Of a stretch of 64,000 bases of DNA, positions 26,562-34,448 are shown one piece after another; the stretch's first letter is position 1; every line of letters starts with the position of its first letter. Position numbers and translations under genes: made by a program. The notes beneath the pieces were generated by a model, which did no database searches, was not told the origin of the DNA, and worked only from the letters and a program-made list of their open reading frames with translations. The DNA is from Komagataeibacter sucrofermentans DSM 15973 (GTDB lineage Bacteria; Pseudomonadota; Alphaproteobacteria; Acetobacterales; Acetobacteraceae). The stretch is taken from contig NZ_CP137157.1 in assembly GCF_040581405.1 (NCBI RefSeq), forward strand, positions 2,602,001-2,666,000. Reading direction: 5' to 3'.

Positions 26562-27389
26562 TTAAACCTGCCCTGCCCCAGCATCAGCAAGATACTGCGC
26601 CACCATGGGCCGGTATGTCGCACCAAACAGGCGCAGATGCACCAGCGCGATCCATAGCCGGTAGATGGCGAAGCGCACCGCATATCCCGCCTCCAGCGGG
26701 CCTTCAGCCATATAGAACGCCGCTGGCGGCTGCGAGAACACGCCAGCCGTGGCCAGATCTACCTCGGCATGGCCGTAATAGCAGCACGGGTCGATCAGGC
26801 CGGTCACGCGCCTGTTCGCCACCAGCACGTTCCCACTCCACAGATCGCCATGCAGCAGGGCGGGCGCAGGCATTGCGGGCAGCAGGTCCGGCAGGCGGCG
26901 CATGAGTGTCTCAAGGCTGTGGGCCACATCTATGGGCACATGCGCCAGATGCACGCCCAGACGGTGCTCGGCCCAGAATTGCGGCCAGCTATCAGCCCAT
27001 GTATTGCGCACGCTGACCGCGCCAAGGGCGTAATCCCCGGTCCAGCCATAGCGGGTCAGGCCCCCTTCGGGGCGGGCTTCATGCACCTGCGCCAGCACGC
27101 GGCCCAGATCGCCCCAGCAGGTGGCCAGCGTGCCTTCGGTGGGTCGGTATTCCATCACCAGCGCATCCGCATCCACCGCCAGCACGGTGGGCACGGGGGC
27201 GCCAGTCGCGCCAAGGGCGCGCAGCATGGCGGCCTCAGTCAGCGGGTCGGGGCCGTTCTTGGCCACGACCCTGCGCCCGTCATTAAGGTAGACCAGCAGG
27301 GTCTGGGCAATGTCGCCGCCCTGGAGCGGCTGCCAGTTCCACAGCCCCGACCCCAGCAGGGTGGCGGCATGGCGGGCGAGGCGACTCAT
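26562..27389 (-). CDS. fructosamine/ribulosamine 3-kinase family protein
   Basis: From the ATG at 27389 the product is 275 residues. It has an aminoglycoside-phosphotransferase-like kinase fold with the catalytic loop ALLHGDLWSGNVLV and the metal-binding segment GLIDPCCYYGHAEVDLA. Bacterial members phosphorylate ketoamines formed by sugar-protein glycation at O-3, after which the adduct falls off. Its ATG overlaps the upstream phosphatase stop (ATGA), so the two are coupled. The literature reports that bacterial homologues prefer ribulosamines/erythrulosamines and often neighbour a LMW-PTP, as here. An upstream extension to 27446 is rejected because it lies inside the previous gene. Confidence 0.92.
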   Translation of the reverse strand: MSRLARHAATLLGSGLWNWQPLQGGDIAQTLLVYLNDGRRVVAKNGPDPLTEAAMLRALGATGAPVPTVLAVDADALVMEYRPTEGTLATCWGDLGRVLAQVHEARPEGGLTRYGWTGDYALGAVSVRNTWADSWPQFWAEHRLGVHLAHVPIDVAHSLETLMRRLPDLLPAMPAPALLHGDLWSGNVLVANRRVTGLIDPCCYYGHAEVDLATAGVFSQPPAAFYMAEGPLEAGYAVRFAIYRLWIALVHLRLFGATYRPMVAQYLADAGAGQV

Positions 27390-27859
27390 GGGCGGGCCTG
27401 CAAGAGCCTGACCAGCGCCTCCGCCCCGGCGCTGACATCGCGCCATGTGGTCTCGAACCCGCTGGCATCGCCATAATATGGGTCAGCCACCGCCTCGCCC
27501 TGCCTGCCGGGCACGTGGTCGAGCAGCAGCGAGAGTGCGGCACGCGCGCCCTGTGGCTGCATGGCCCGCAGATGCGCAAGATTGGCATGGTCGAGGGCAA
27601 TGATGTGGGTAAAGCGGGTAAAATCGGCAGGCCGGACCACGCGGGCGCGGTAACGACCCATGTCGATGCCATGCTGCCGCGCCACAGCACAGGCCCGGCG
27701 GTCGGGCGGGGAACCGGCATGCCAGTTGCCCGTGCCCGCCGAATCGACCACAACCTCCAGCCCGGCCGCCTGGGCAGCCTGCTTTAACGCGGCCTCGGCC
27801 AGCGGCGAGCGGCAGATATTGCCCATGCAGACAAACAGGACGGCAGGGCGGGTGGTCAT
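27386..27859 (-). CDS. low-molecular-weight protein-tyrosine-phosphatase family protein, possible ribulosamine 5-phosphatase
   Basis: The 157-residue product has the LMW-PTP P-loop LFVCMGNICRSPLAEAAL, with nucleophile Cys11 and Arg17, and the general-acid loop VADPYYG. The family dephosphorylates phosphotyrosine. LMW-PTP-A has also been reported to remove the 5-phosphate from protein-bound ribulosamine 5-phosphates. Coupling with the fructosamine-kinase-family gene (4-nt ATGA overlap) and the position in a pentose-phosphate cluster favour the glycation-repair role. That role is inference. It starts immediately after the gluconokinase stop. Confidence 0.93.
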   Translation of the reverse strand: MTTRPAVLFVCMGNICRSPLAEAALKQAAQAAGLEVVVDSAGTGNWHAGSPPDRRACAVARQHGIDMGRYRARVVRPADFTRFTHIIALDHANLAHLRAMQPQGARAALSLLLDHVPGRQGEAVADPYYGDASGFETTWRDVSAGAEALVRLLQARP

Positions 27860-28420
27860 CTAGCCCCCTTTGCGCTCGGGAAATTTCTGCGCCAGAATTC
27901 CCAGCGTCTCGGCAATGAGGGCAGCAGGCGTTTCCTCAAGATGCACCACGATGGGGTGCTCATCCGCCGTGGGCGGCTCGAGTGTTGCAAGCTGGCTGGG
28001 CAGCAGGCTGGGCGGCATGTAATGCCCGCGCCTGCGTTTGAGGCGGTCGTAGAGCGTGTCCTCGGGGATTTCGAGATAGATGAACACGATATCCGCCGCC
28101 CCGTCCGCGCGCAGCAGGTCGCGGTAGGAGCGCTTGAGCGCCGAGCAGGTCAGGATACCCCCCTGCCCCGACGCCACGCGCTCGAGCAGCCATTTATGGC
28201 ACTGCTCAAGCCATGGCAGGCGATCGGCATCGGTCAGGGGAATGCCCGCGGCCATTTTTTCCACATTGGCGCGCGGGTGCAGCAGGTCGCCTTCCTGATA
28301 AGGCCAGCCCAGCACGTTGTGCAGCCCTTCGGCCAGCGTGGTCTTGCCGCAGCCCGAAACCCCCATGACGACCAGAACCAGCGGCCTGATGCCCTGGTCC
28401 TGCAAGCCGCGCCCGGTCAT
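27860..28420 (-). CDS. gntK: gluconokinase
   Basis: The 186-residue product carries the Walker A motif VVMGVSGCGKTTLAEGL and the family strands YQEGDLLHPRANVEKMAAGIPLTDADRLPWL and CSALKRSYRDLLR. It phosphorylates gluconate to 6-phosphogluconate, which enters the pentose phosphate pathway through gnd (33.3 kb) in the same cluster. Acetic acid bacteria make gluconate in the periplasm and re-import it, which explains the placement. The ATG overlaps the rpiA stop by 4 nt (ATGA). Confidence 0.96.
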   Translation of the reverse strand: MTGRGLQDQGIRPLVLVVMGVSGCGKTTLAEGLHNVLGWPYQEGDLLHPRANVEKMAAGIPLTDADRLPWLEQCHKWLLERVASGQGGILTCSALKRSYRDLLRADGAADIVFIYLEIPEDTLYDRLKRRRGHYMPPSLLPSQLATLEPPTADEHPIVVHLEETPAALIAETLGILAQKFPERKGG

Positions 28421-29121
28421 GCCACGCCCAGCCGCTGCAGGCCGTCGGCGGTCGCCACGATCACCTCCGACGTACGGCCAATGAACAGCCCGGTCTCGAT
28501 CACGCCCACGATCTGCTCAAGTTCGCGCTGCAGGCCAACGGAATCGGCAATCGGGCCAAAGTGGCAGTCAAGGATCATGTTGCCGCCATCGGTCACGAAC
28601 ACATTGCCGCCCCGGTCCAGGCGCTGGCTGATTTTGGCTCCCAGCGCTTCAAGCTGGCGGGCGGTGCTGGTCCAGCCGAAATTGGCGACCTCGACCGGCA
28701 CGGGCACGCGCGCGCCAAGGCGGTCGACGATCTTGCTGTCATCAACCACCACCACGAATTTGCGCGCGGCGGCAGCCACGATCTTCTCGCGGAACAGCGC
28801 GCCGCCCAGCCCCTTGATGAGGTTGAGCGAACCGCGCTCGACCTCATCGGCGCCATCAATGTCGATATCGATCTGCGGATGGGTGGCGAAAGTGACGAGC
28901 TTGATGCCATGCGAGCGCGCCTGCTCGGCCGAGCGCTCGGATGTGGGAATGGCGCTAAAGCGCAGGCCATCCGCCCAGCGGCGGCCAAGTTCCTCGATCA
29001 TGAAAGCCGATGTGCTGCCTGAGCCAAGGCCGACCACCATGCCTTCCTTGACCATGTCGGCGGCTTCGATGGCGGCCTGCCGCTTCAGTTCTGCCCGTGG
29101 GTCCGCGTTATGGGTGGACAT
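28417..29121 (-). CDS. rpiA: ribose-5-phosphate isomerase A
   Basis: From the ATG at 29121, with AGGAA 8 nt upstream, the product is 234 residues. RpiA motifs are present: GLGSGSTSAFMIEELG, DIDIDGADEVERGSLNLIKGLGGALFREKIVA and the C-terminal VTDGGNMILDCHFG. It interconverts ribulose 5-phosphate and ribose 5-phosphate. Upstream in transcription is pgl, and downstream, overlapped, is gntK. A longer N-terminus (to 29157) is unlikely because the conserved region begins after the ATG at 29121. Confidence 0.96.
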   Translation of the reverse strand: MSTHNADPRAELKRQAAIEAADMVKEGMVVGLGSGSTSAFMIEELGRRWADGLRFSAIPTSERSAEQARSHGIKLVTFATHPQIDIDIDGADEVERGSLNLIKGLGGALFREKIVAAAARKFVVVVDDSKIVDRLGARVPVPVEVANFGWTSTARQLEALGAKISQRLDRGGNVFVTDGGNMILDCHFGPIADSVGLQRELEQIVGVIETGLFIGRTSEVIVATADGLQRLGVA

Positions 29122-29219
29122 GCGCTGCTTCCTCTTCCTGCGGGGCATCCCGGCCATGGGTGCCCCGTCGTTTTTATTTGGCCCTGCACCGTATCACGCC
29201 GATACGATACGCCACGCAC

Positions 29220-29960
29220 TTATTGCCCTGCCGCCGCCTTGTCCATAAGCCAGATGAGTTCACCCTCGCTGGTGATATGGCTGGCAGGCTCCGCCGGGTC
29301 GCCCGCGCGCACCTTGGCAAAGGCTTCGCGCTTGCCAGCGCCTGCCAGCATGAACACCACATGGCGGCTGGAATGGATGGCGGGATAGGTCAGCGTCAGC
29401 CGCGTATGCGGCGCATCATCGGGCACGCAGGTCGAAACCCACAGCTTTTTTTCCTGCAGCACGGGCTGGCGCGGAAAGAGCGAGGCGGTATGCCCGTTAT
29501 CACCAAGGCCCAGCATCACCACATCAAAGAGCGGGCGGCCGGGTTCGAGCACCCTGCCGCCATAAACCGCTTCAAGCTCCGCCTGATACTTTGCCGCCGC
29601 CTGCGCCGGATCGCCCGATGTGGGCATGGGGTGCACGTTGGCGGGCGGCACCGTTACGTGCGCCAGCATCTCGGTCTCGACCATGTTATAATTGCTGGCC
29701 GCATCACTTTCGGGCACGAAGCGCTCATCACCAAAGAAGAACTGCGTGTTCGCCCACGGGAAGCGGTCGCGGTATTCGGCGGATGCCAGGATCTGGTACA
29801 GCCGCTTGGGCGTGGACCCGCCAGAAAGGGCCAGCACGAACGGGCCATCCTTCTTGGCCAGCGCCTGTTCGGTCAGCCACTGCGCCATATGCTGGGCAAC
29901 GGCCTCGGCATCGGGCAGGACCACCATGGCCCCGGTTTTTACATCATGTCCACCGGTCAT
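29220..29960 (-). CDS. pgl: 6-phosphogluconolactonase
   Basis: From the ATG at 29960, just after the upstream HAD stop (29962), the product is 246 residues. It has the DevB/Pgl motifs ALSGGSTPKRLYQILA, FFFGDERFVP, SNYNMVETEML and MLGLGDNGHTASLFP. It hydrolyses 6-phosphogluconolactone, the product of Zwf, to 6-phosphogluconate. All three enzymes of the oxidative branch (zwf, pgl, gnd) are therefore in one cluster. An alternative ATG at 29969 would overlap the HAD gene by a few bases. Confidence 0.95.
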   Translation of the reverse strand: MTGGHDVKTGAMVVLPDAEAVAQHMAQWLTEQALAKKDGPFVLALSGGSTPKRLYQILASAEYRDRFPWANTQFFFGDERFVPESDAASNYNMVETEMLAHVTVPPANVHPMPTSGDPAQAAAKYQAELEAVYGGRVLEPGRPLFDVVMLGLGDNGHTASLFPRQPVLQEKKLWVSTCVPDDAPHTRLTLTYPAIHSSRHVVFMLAGAGKREAFAKVRAGDPAEPASHITSEGELIWLMDKAAAGQ

Positions 29961-29961
29961 C

Positions 29962-30792
29962 TCACGCATCCCCCAGCACGAATTTCTCGATCCCGTTGGC
30001 GAATCCCTCTTCCTCGCACGAGGTGGAGACATAGGTCGCCTGCTGCTGCACTTCCGGGCTGGCCTGCCCCATGGCGATCGACATGCCGCTCTTGCGGAAC
30101 ATCAGCACATCATTGGGCTGGTCGCCCAAGGTCACCATCTGGCTGGCGGGAATGCCGAGCAGGCGCTCGAGCGCCATCACCACGCCGCCCTTGTTGGCAT
30201 CCTTGTTGGTCACGTCCACGTAATAAGGCTGTGACAGGGCGGCGGACGCCGTATCACCAAGCGCCTGCTGCAGGTCGTGCTCGAGGCGCTTCATCAGCTC
30301 AAGGTCATCGCTGACACCCGTGATCTTGACCACCTGGTCCAGCTTCGCCTCGACATCGCCGACCACGGGCGGGAATTTGACCGTCCACTGCTCGCGCGCG
30401 ACATGCGGCGCATCGACGTTGGAGACGATCCAGTCATTGCCGTTATACACCCACGGGTCGGCCTTGTGGTCGCGGATGATGCCGATCACCTTGCGCGCGG
30501 TGTCAGCAGGCAGGGTGCGGGCCTCGATTACGGTAAAATCGGGCCTGACCATCATGCCACCATTGAAGCCCGCGATCGGCTCGGAAATGTTCAGCGGGTC
30601 GATCACCATCTTCATGCCCTTGGGCGGGCGGCCGCTGGTGATGGTGAACGCGATGCCCCGCTCACGCAGGCGCTCGACCGCGCGGATGGCGCGTGGGGTC
30701 AGGATCTTGTCCTTCGTGACCAGTGTGCCATCCACATCGGCCAGCACCAGCCTGATCTGGCCTGCTGGCGTTCCGGCTGCATCGTGGGGCAT
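29962..30792 (-). CDS. HAD-superfamily Cof-type sugar phosphatase (copy A)
   Basis: The 276-residue product has HAD motif I as VLADVDGTLVT, motif II as TITSGRPP and motif IV as MVTLGDQPNDVLMF, with a C2b cap between (about 90-195). Cof-type proteins dephosphorylate small phosphates, often sugar phosphates or FMN. It is paralogous to the next gene upstream at 30819, with the same length, cap and 'EPIAGxNGGM' loop, so the pair arose by tandem duplication. The location between zwf and pgl suggests a sugar-phosphate substrate. Confidence 0.9.
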   Translation of the reverse strand: MPHDAAGTPAGQIRLVLADVDGTLVTKDKILTPRAIRAVERLRERGIAFTITSGRPPKGMKMVIDPLNISEPIAGFNGGMMVRPDFTVIEARTLPADTARKVIGIIRDHKADPWVYNGNDWIVSNVDAPHVAREQWTVKFPPVVGDVEAKLDQVVKITGVSDDLELMKRLEHDLQQALGDTASAALSQPYYVDVTNKDANKGGVVMALERLLGIPASQMVTLGDQPNDVLMFRKSGMSIAMGQASPEVQQQATYVSTSCEEEGFANGIEKFVLGDA

Positions 30793-30818
30793 GTCGCCTC
30801 TCCCTTCTGTGCCGCGCC

Positions 30819-31655
30819 TCAGGGGCGGGGCAGGACAAAGTTTTCCATCGCGTAGGCCCAGCCATCATCGGTGTTGGGCCGGGTCACGAAACGGGCATGG
30901 GCCTTGACGTTATCAAGTGCGTTGCCCATCGCGATGCTGACCCCCGCTTCCTTCAGCATGGGGATGTCGTTGTTCATATCCCCGATGCATGCCGTATCCC
31001 GGATATCAATATCCAGCAATTTGCCCAGTTCTTTTGCCGCATAGCCCTTGTTCGCCTGCGGGTGCGTAATATCAAGGTAGATGGGCGAGGACTGGTGTAC
31101 GCTCGCCTTGCCCCCCAGCATGTTTGCAAGGTCGCGCTCCACGCCCGGCAGGGTCTCGGGATTGGTCGAGACACCCATGATCTTGCCCACATTGACATAA
31201 TGACCGGCAAAGTCATCCACCCGCACGGGCGTGGTCTGCACCACTTCGCGCTCATGGGCGACCTGTGGCGTGTCATCGCGGCGCACCAGCCAGTCATGGC
31301 CAATGAACAGCCACGGCTCGACCCCGTGGTCGATCAGGAATTCAACCGCCCTTTGCGCCACCACCGGCTCGAGCGACAGGCGCTCGCGGATGGTGCCGTC
31401 AGGCGCGCAGATCAGCCCGCCATTGAGGCCCGCGATGGGCTCGCGGATATCAAGGGCGCGGACGAACTGCATCATGCCACGCGGGGCACGGCTGCTGATG
31501 AGGCTGAGCCTGATGCCTGCCGCCCGCAGGTCGGCTGCCGCCTTGTGGGCGGCGGGGGTGAGTTCGCGCGCGGGCGTAATCAGGGTGCCATCGATATCGG
31601 ACACCACAAGCCTGACGGCATGCGGGCGGGAAACGGGTGGGGTCATGGGCATCAT
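30819..31655 (-). CDS. HAD-superfamily Cof-type sugar phosphatase (copy B)
   Basis: The 278-residue product has motif I as VVSDIDGTLIT, motif II as LISSRAPRGM and motif IV as ACIGDMNNDIPML, with a C2b cap and the loop EPIAGLNGGLICAPDG. It is the tandem paralogue of the gene at 29962. Its motif II reads SSR against TSGR in copy A, and its cap sequence has diverged, so the substrates may differ. The ATG overlaps the zwf stop by 4 nt (ATGA), which couples it to glucose-6-phosphate dehydrogenase. Confidence 0.9.
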   Translation of the reverse strand: MMPMTPPVSRPHAVRLVVSDIDGTLITPARELTPAAHKAAADLRAAGIRLSLISSRAPRGMMQFVRALDIREPIAGLNGGLICAPDGTIRERLSLEPVVAQRAVEFLIDHGVEPWLFIGHDWLVRRDDTPQVAHEREVVQTTPVRVDDFAGHYVNVGKIMGVSTNPETLPGVERDLANMLGGKASVHQSSPIYLDITHPQANKGYAAKELGKLLDIDIRDTACIGDMNNDIPMLKEAGVSIAMGNALDNVKAHARFVTRPNTDDGWAYAMENFVLPRP

Positions 31656-33181
31656 CCAATCTTGAGCCAGTGGCGGTGGTCGCGGGCGAGCAGGGCATCG
31701 GCGGCTTCCGGCCCTTCGCTGCCGGCCGCGTAAAAGGCGAGGCTGCGGGCATCCTGCCCCCAGTCCAGCACCGGCTGCACGGCACGCCAGCCCGCCTCGA
31801 TATTGTCAGCACGCTGGAACAGGGTGGCATCGCCGATCATGCAGTCATAGATCAGGGTCTCATACCCCGTGCTCGGCCCTTCGCTGAACCATTCGGCGTA
31901 ATCGAACTTCATGCGCACGCCGCCCAGCCTGACCGAGGGGCCGGGAATCTTGGCCGAGAACTGCATGGTCACCCCCTCGGTAGGCTGGATGTGGATGACC
32001 ATGATGTTGGGGGCAAGCTTGTCCACCGGCGTGTCGCGGAACAGGGCGTAAGGCGCGGACTTGAAATGGATGGCGATCTCGGTCTTGCGCGCGGCCAGCC
32101 GCTTGCCCGTGCGCACGTAAAACGGCACCCCCGCCCAGCGCCAGTTATCAATACCGAATTTCATGGCCACATACGTCTCGGTCAGGGAATGGGGGTCCAC
32201 GCCCGGTTCCTGCCGGTAGCCCGGCACCGCTTTTGCGCCCACCGTGCCCGGCGCGTACTGCCCGCGCACCACATCGGCGGGGGCAAGGGGGTGGATGGCG
32301 TCGAGCACCTTGGTCTTTTCGTTGCGCACGGCATCGGCATCGAACGAGATCGGCGCTTCCATCGCCGTCATGGCCAGGAGCTGCATGACATGGTTGGGCA
32401 CCATGTCGCGCAGGGCGCCGGTGCCTTCATAGAATTTGGCGCGCTGCTCCACGCCCACGGTCTCGGCGGCGGTGATCTGCACGTGGTCGATGTTCTGGCG
32501 GTTCCACAACGGCTCGAAAAATCCGTTGGAAAAGCGCAGGGCGAGGATGTTCTGCACCGTCTCCTTACCGAGGTAGTGGTCGATGCGGTAGATCTGCTGC
32601 TCCTCAAGCGTATTGAGCAGCCTTGTATTGAGCGCGATGGCTGATTGCAGGTCATGGCCGAAGGGTTTTTCCACGATCACGCGGCGAAAGGCGTCCGACC
32701 CTTCGCGCACAAGCCCCGCCTCGCCCAGCCGGTCCACGATGGAGCCAAAGAAACGGGCCGCCACGGCCAGATAGAAGATGCAGTTCTGCCCTGCCGTGAC
32801 ATCGGCTATGGCCTGATAGGTCTGCACGGATTCAAAGTCGCCCTGCACGTAGCGGATGCGGGGCAGCATCCAGTCCCAGACATCCTCGCGCAGGCTGACG
32901 GCTTCGGCCCCCCGCCGGGCGGTAAAGTCCTCAAGGGCCGCGCGTACGTTCTCGCGCAGTTGTTCATCGGTCAGGTCCGCGCGGTCAACGGCCACGATGC
33001 CAAAGCCATCATCAAGCAGCCCGGCGCAGGCCAGATTGTATATGGCCGGTAGCAGAAGGCGGCGCGTCAGGTCGCCGCCGCCACCAAAGATGACGAACGA
33101 ACCCGGCGGGCTGCGCCGGGGGGCGGCCTCATGGTGCGTGTCGCCAACCTGCGAGACTGCCGAGGCAATAATGTTTTCCAT
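31652..33181 (-). CDS. zwf: glucose-6-phosphate 1-dehydrogenase
   Basis: The 509-residue product has the N-terminal Rossmann motif FVIFGGGGDLTRRLLLPA, the active-site motif YRIDHYLGKETVQN with the catalytic histidine, and the VEKPFGHDLQSA region. It oxidises glucose 6-phosphate to 6-phosphogluconolactone with NAD(P). It lies between gnd (151 nt upstream) and the HAD copy B (overlapping). The 151-nt gap contains no obvious gene and may hold a secondary promoter. Motif positions and length match the family. Confidence 0.97.
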   Translation of the reverse strand: MENIIASAVSQVGDTHHEAAPRRSPPGSFVIFGGGGDLTRRLLLPAIYNLACAGLLDDGFGIVAVDRADLTDEQLRENVRAALEDFTARRGAEAVSLREDVWDWMLPRIRYVQGDFESVQTYQAIADVTAGQNCIFYLAVAARFFGSIVDRLGEAGLVREGSDAFRRVIVEKPFGHDLQSAIALNTRLLNTLEEQQIYRIDHYLGKETVQNILALRFSNGFFEPLWNRQNIDHVQITAAETVGVEQRAKFYEGTGALRDMVPNHVMQLLAMTAMEAPISFDADAVRNEKTKVLDAIHPLAPADVVRGQYAPGTVGAKAVPGYRQEPGVDPHSLTETYVAMKFGIDNWRWAGVPFYVRTGKRLAARKTEIAIHFKSAPYALFRDTPVDKLAPNIMVIHIQPTEGVTMQFSAKIPGPSVRLGGVRMKFDYAEWFSEGPSTGYETLIYDCMIGDATLFQRADNIEAGWRAVQPVLDWGQDARSLAFYAAGSEGPEAADALLARDHRHWLKIG

Positions 33182-33332
33182 TGTGCTGCTGTCCCTGAAC
33201 TGTGTTCGCTATAATCCTCCCCCGGCTGTTCCGGTTGCAGTCATTAAGCGCTGTCATTTCATGGGGAACAGCCAGAGCCTGCCCAGATGCCTAGCATCCG
33301 GGCAGGTTGTCAGTTACCGGCTGAGCGTCGGG

Positions 33333-34331
33333 TCAGTTATTCGTACCCTCAATGTGACCGCCAAAACCAAAACGCATGGCAGACAGCATCTTCTCGGCAA
33401 AGTTGTTGCCGGTGCGCGAGCGGAAGCGTGTGAACAGCGAGGCGGTGATGACGGGCACGGGCACCGCCTCCTCGATCGCGGCTTCGATGGTCCAGCGGCC
33501 CTCGCCGGAATCGGCCACGTCGCCCTTGTAGTTCGACAGGTCCGGGTTGCCTGCCAGCGCACTGGCTGAAAGGTCGAGCAGCCACGACGAGACCACGCTG
33601 CCACGCCGCCACACCTCGGCAATGTCGGCCATGTTCAGGTCGAAACGCTGGTTCTCGGGCAGGGCATCGCTGTTCTTGGACCGCATCACGTCAAAGCCTT
33701 CGGCGAAGGCCTGCATGATGCCGTATTCGATGCCGTTATGGACCATTTTCACGAAGTGGCCCGAACCTGCCGGACCGCAATGCAGGTAGCCCTGCTCGGC
33801 CCGCGGGTCGAAACCGGGCTTGTCGCGGTTTGGCGTGCGGGGAATATCGCCAATGCCCGGTGCCAGCGCTGACAGGATGGGGTCTACATGATCGGTGGCT
33901 TCCTTCGTGCCGCCGTACATCATGCAGTAGCCGCGCTCCAGCCCCCACACGCCGCCCGAGGTGCCGACATCGATATAGTCGATGCCCTTCGTGACCAGTT
34001 CGGCCGCGCGGCGGATGTCATCCTTGTAGAAGGAATTGCCGCCATCGATCACGATGTCGCCCTTGCCCATCAGGGTGCCAAGTTCCTGCACCGCCTGCTC
34101 GGTCACTTCACCCGCGGGCAGCATGAGCCAGATGATCCTGCGGCCCTTGAGCTTGCCCACCATGTCCGCAAGGCCGGTGGCGGGAATGGCGCGGCCCCCT
34201 TCGGCCTGCGCGCATACCTTGGCGGTAACAGCGGGGTCACGGTCGAAGGCCACCACGTCATGGCCGTGGCGGGTCAGGCGGATGGAAATGTTGCCGCCCA
34301 TCTTGCCAAGGCCAACAATACCGATTTGCAT
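33333..34331 (-). CDS. gnd: 6-phosphogluconate dehydrogenase, decarboxylating, short form
   Basis: The 332-residue product has [20 protein letters not shown] at the N-terminus, [38 protein letters not shown] and the catalytic [21 protein letters not shown]. It belongs to the short Gnd group (about 300-335 residues, against about 470 for the enteric enzyme), which tends to prefer NAD. It oxidatively decarboxylates 6-phosphogluconate to ribulose 5-phosphate and receives product from both Pgl and gluconokinase. A strong terminator at 34406-34436 separates it from tal-pgi upstream. Confidence 0.96.
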   Translation of the reverse strand: MQIGIVGLGKMGGNISIRLTRHGHDVVAFDRDPAVTAKVCAQAEGGRAIPATGLADMVGKLKGRRIIWLMLPAGEVTEQAVQELGTLMGKGDIVIDGGNSFYKDDIRRAAELVTKGIDYIDVGTSGGVWGLERGYCMMYGGTKEATDHVDPILSALAPGIGDIPRTPNRDKPGFDPRAEQGYLHCGPAGSGHFVKMVHNGIEYGIMQAFAEGFDVMRSKNSDALPENQRFDLNMADIAEVWRRGSVVSSWLLDLSASALAGNPDLSNYKGDVADSGEGRWTIEAAIEEAVPVPVITASLFTRFRSRTGNNFAEKMLSAMRFGFGGHIEGTNN

Positions 34332-34405
34332 GATCTAACACTCCTGGAAGCGGGATAGGCCCGTAGTCCTATCGCCTTGGGGCGCATTTCCCAATGATCC
34401 CCATC

Positions 34406-34436
34406 AAAAAACCCGCCCCGCCAGAGGCGGGACGGG
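34406..34436 (-). terminator. intrinsic terminator downstream of tal-pgi
   Basis: On the minus strand CCCGTCCCGCC pairs with GGCGGGGCGGG over 11 positions with one G-T mismatch. The loop is 3 nt and six T follow. It lies 12 nt after the tal-pgi stop, so tal-pgi and gnd are at least partly separate transcripts. Confidence 0.92.
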
Positions 34437-34448
34437 CAAACGGTCGGC

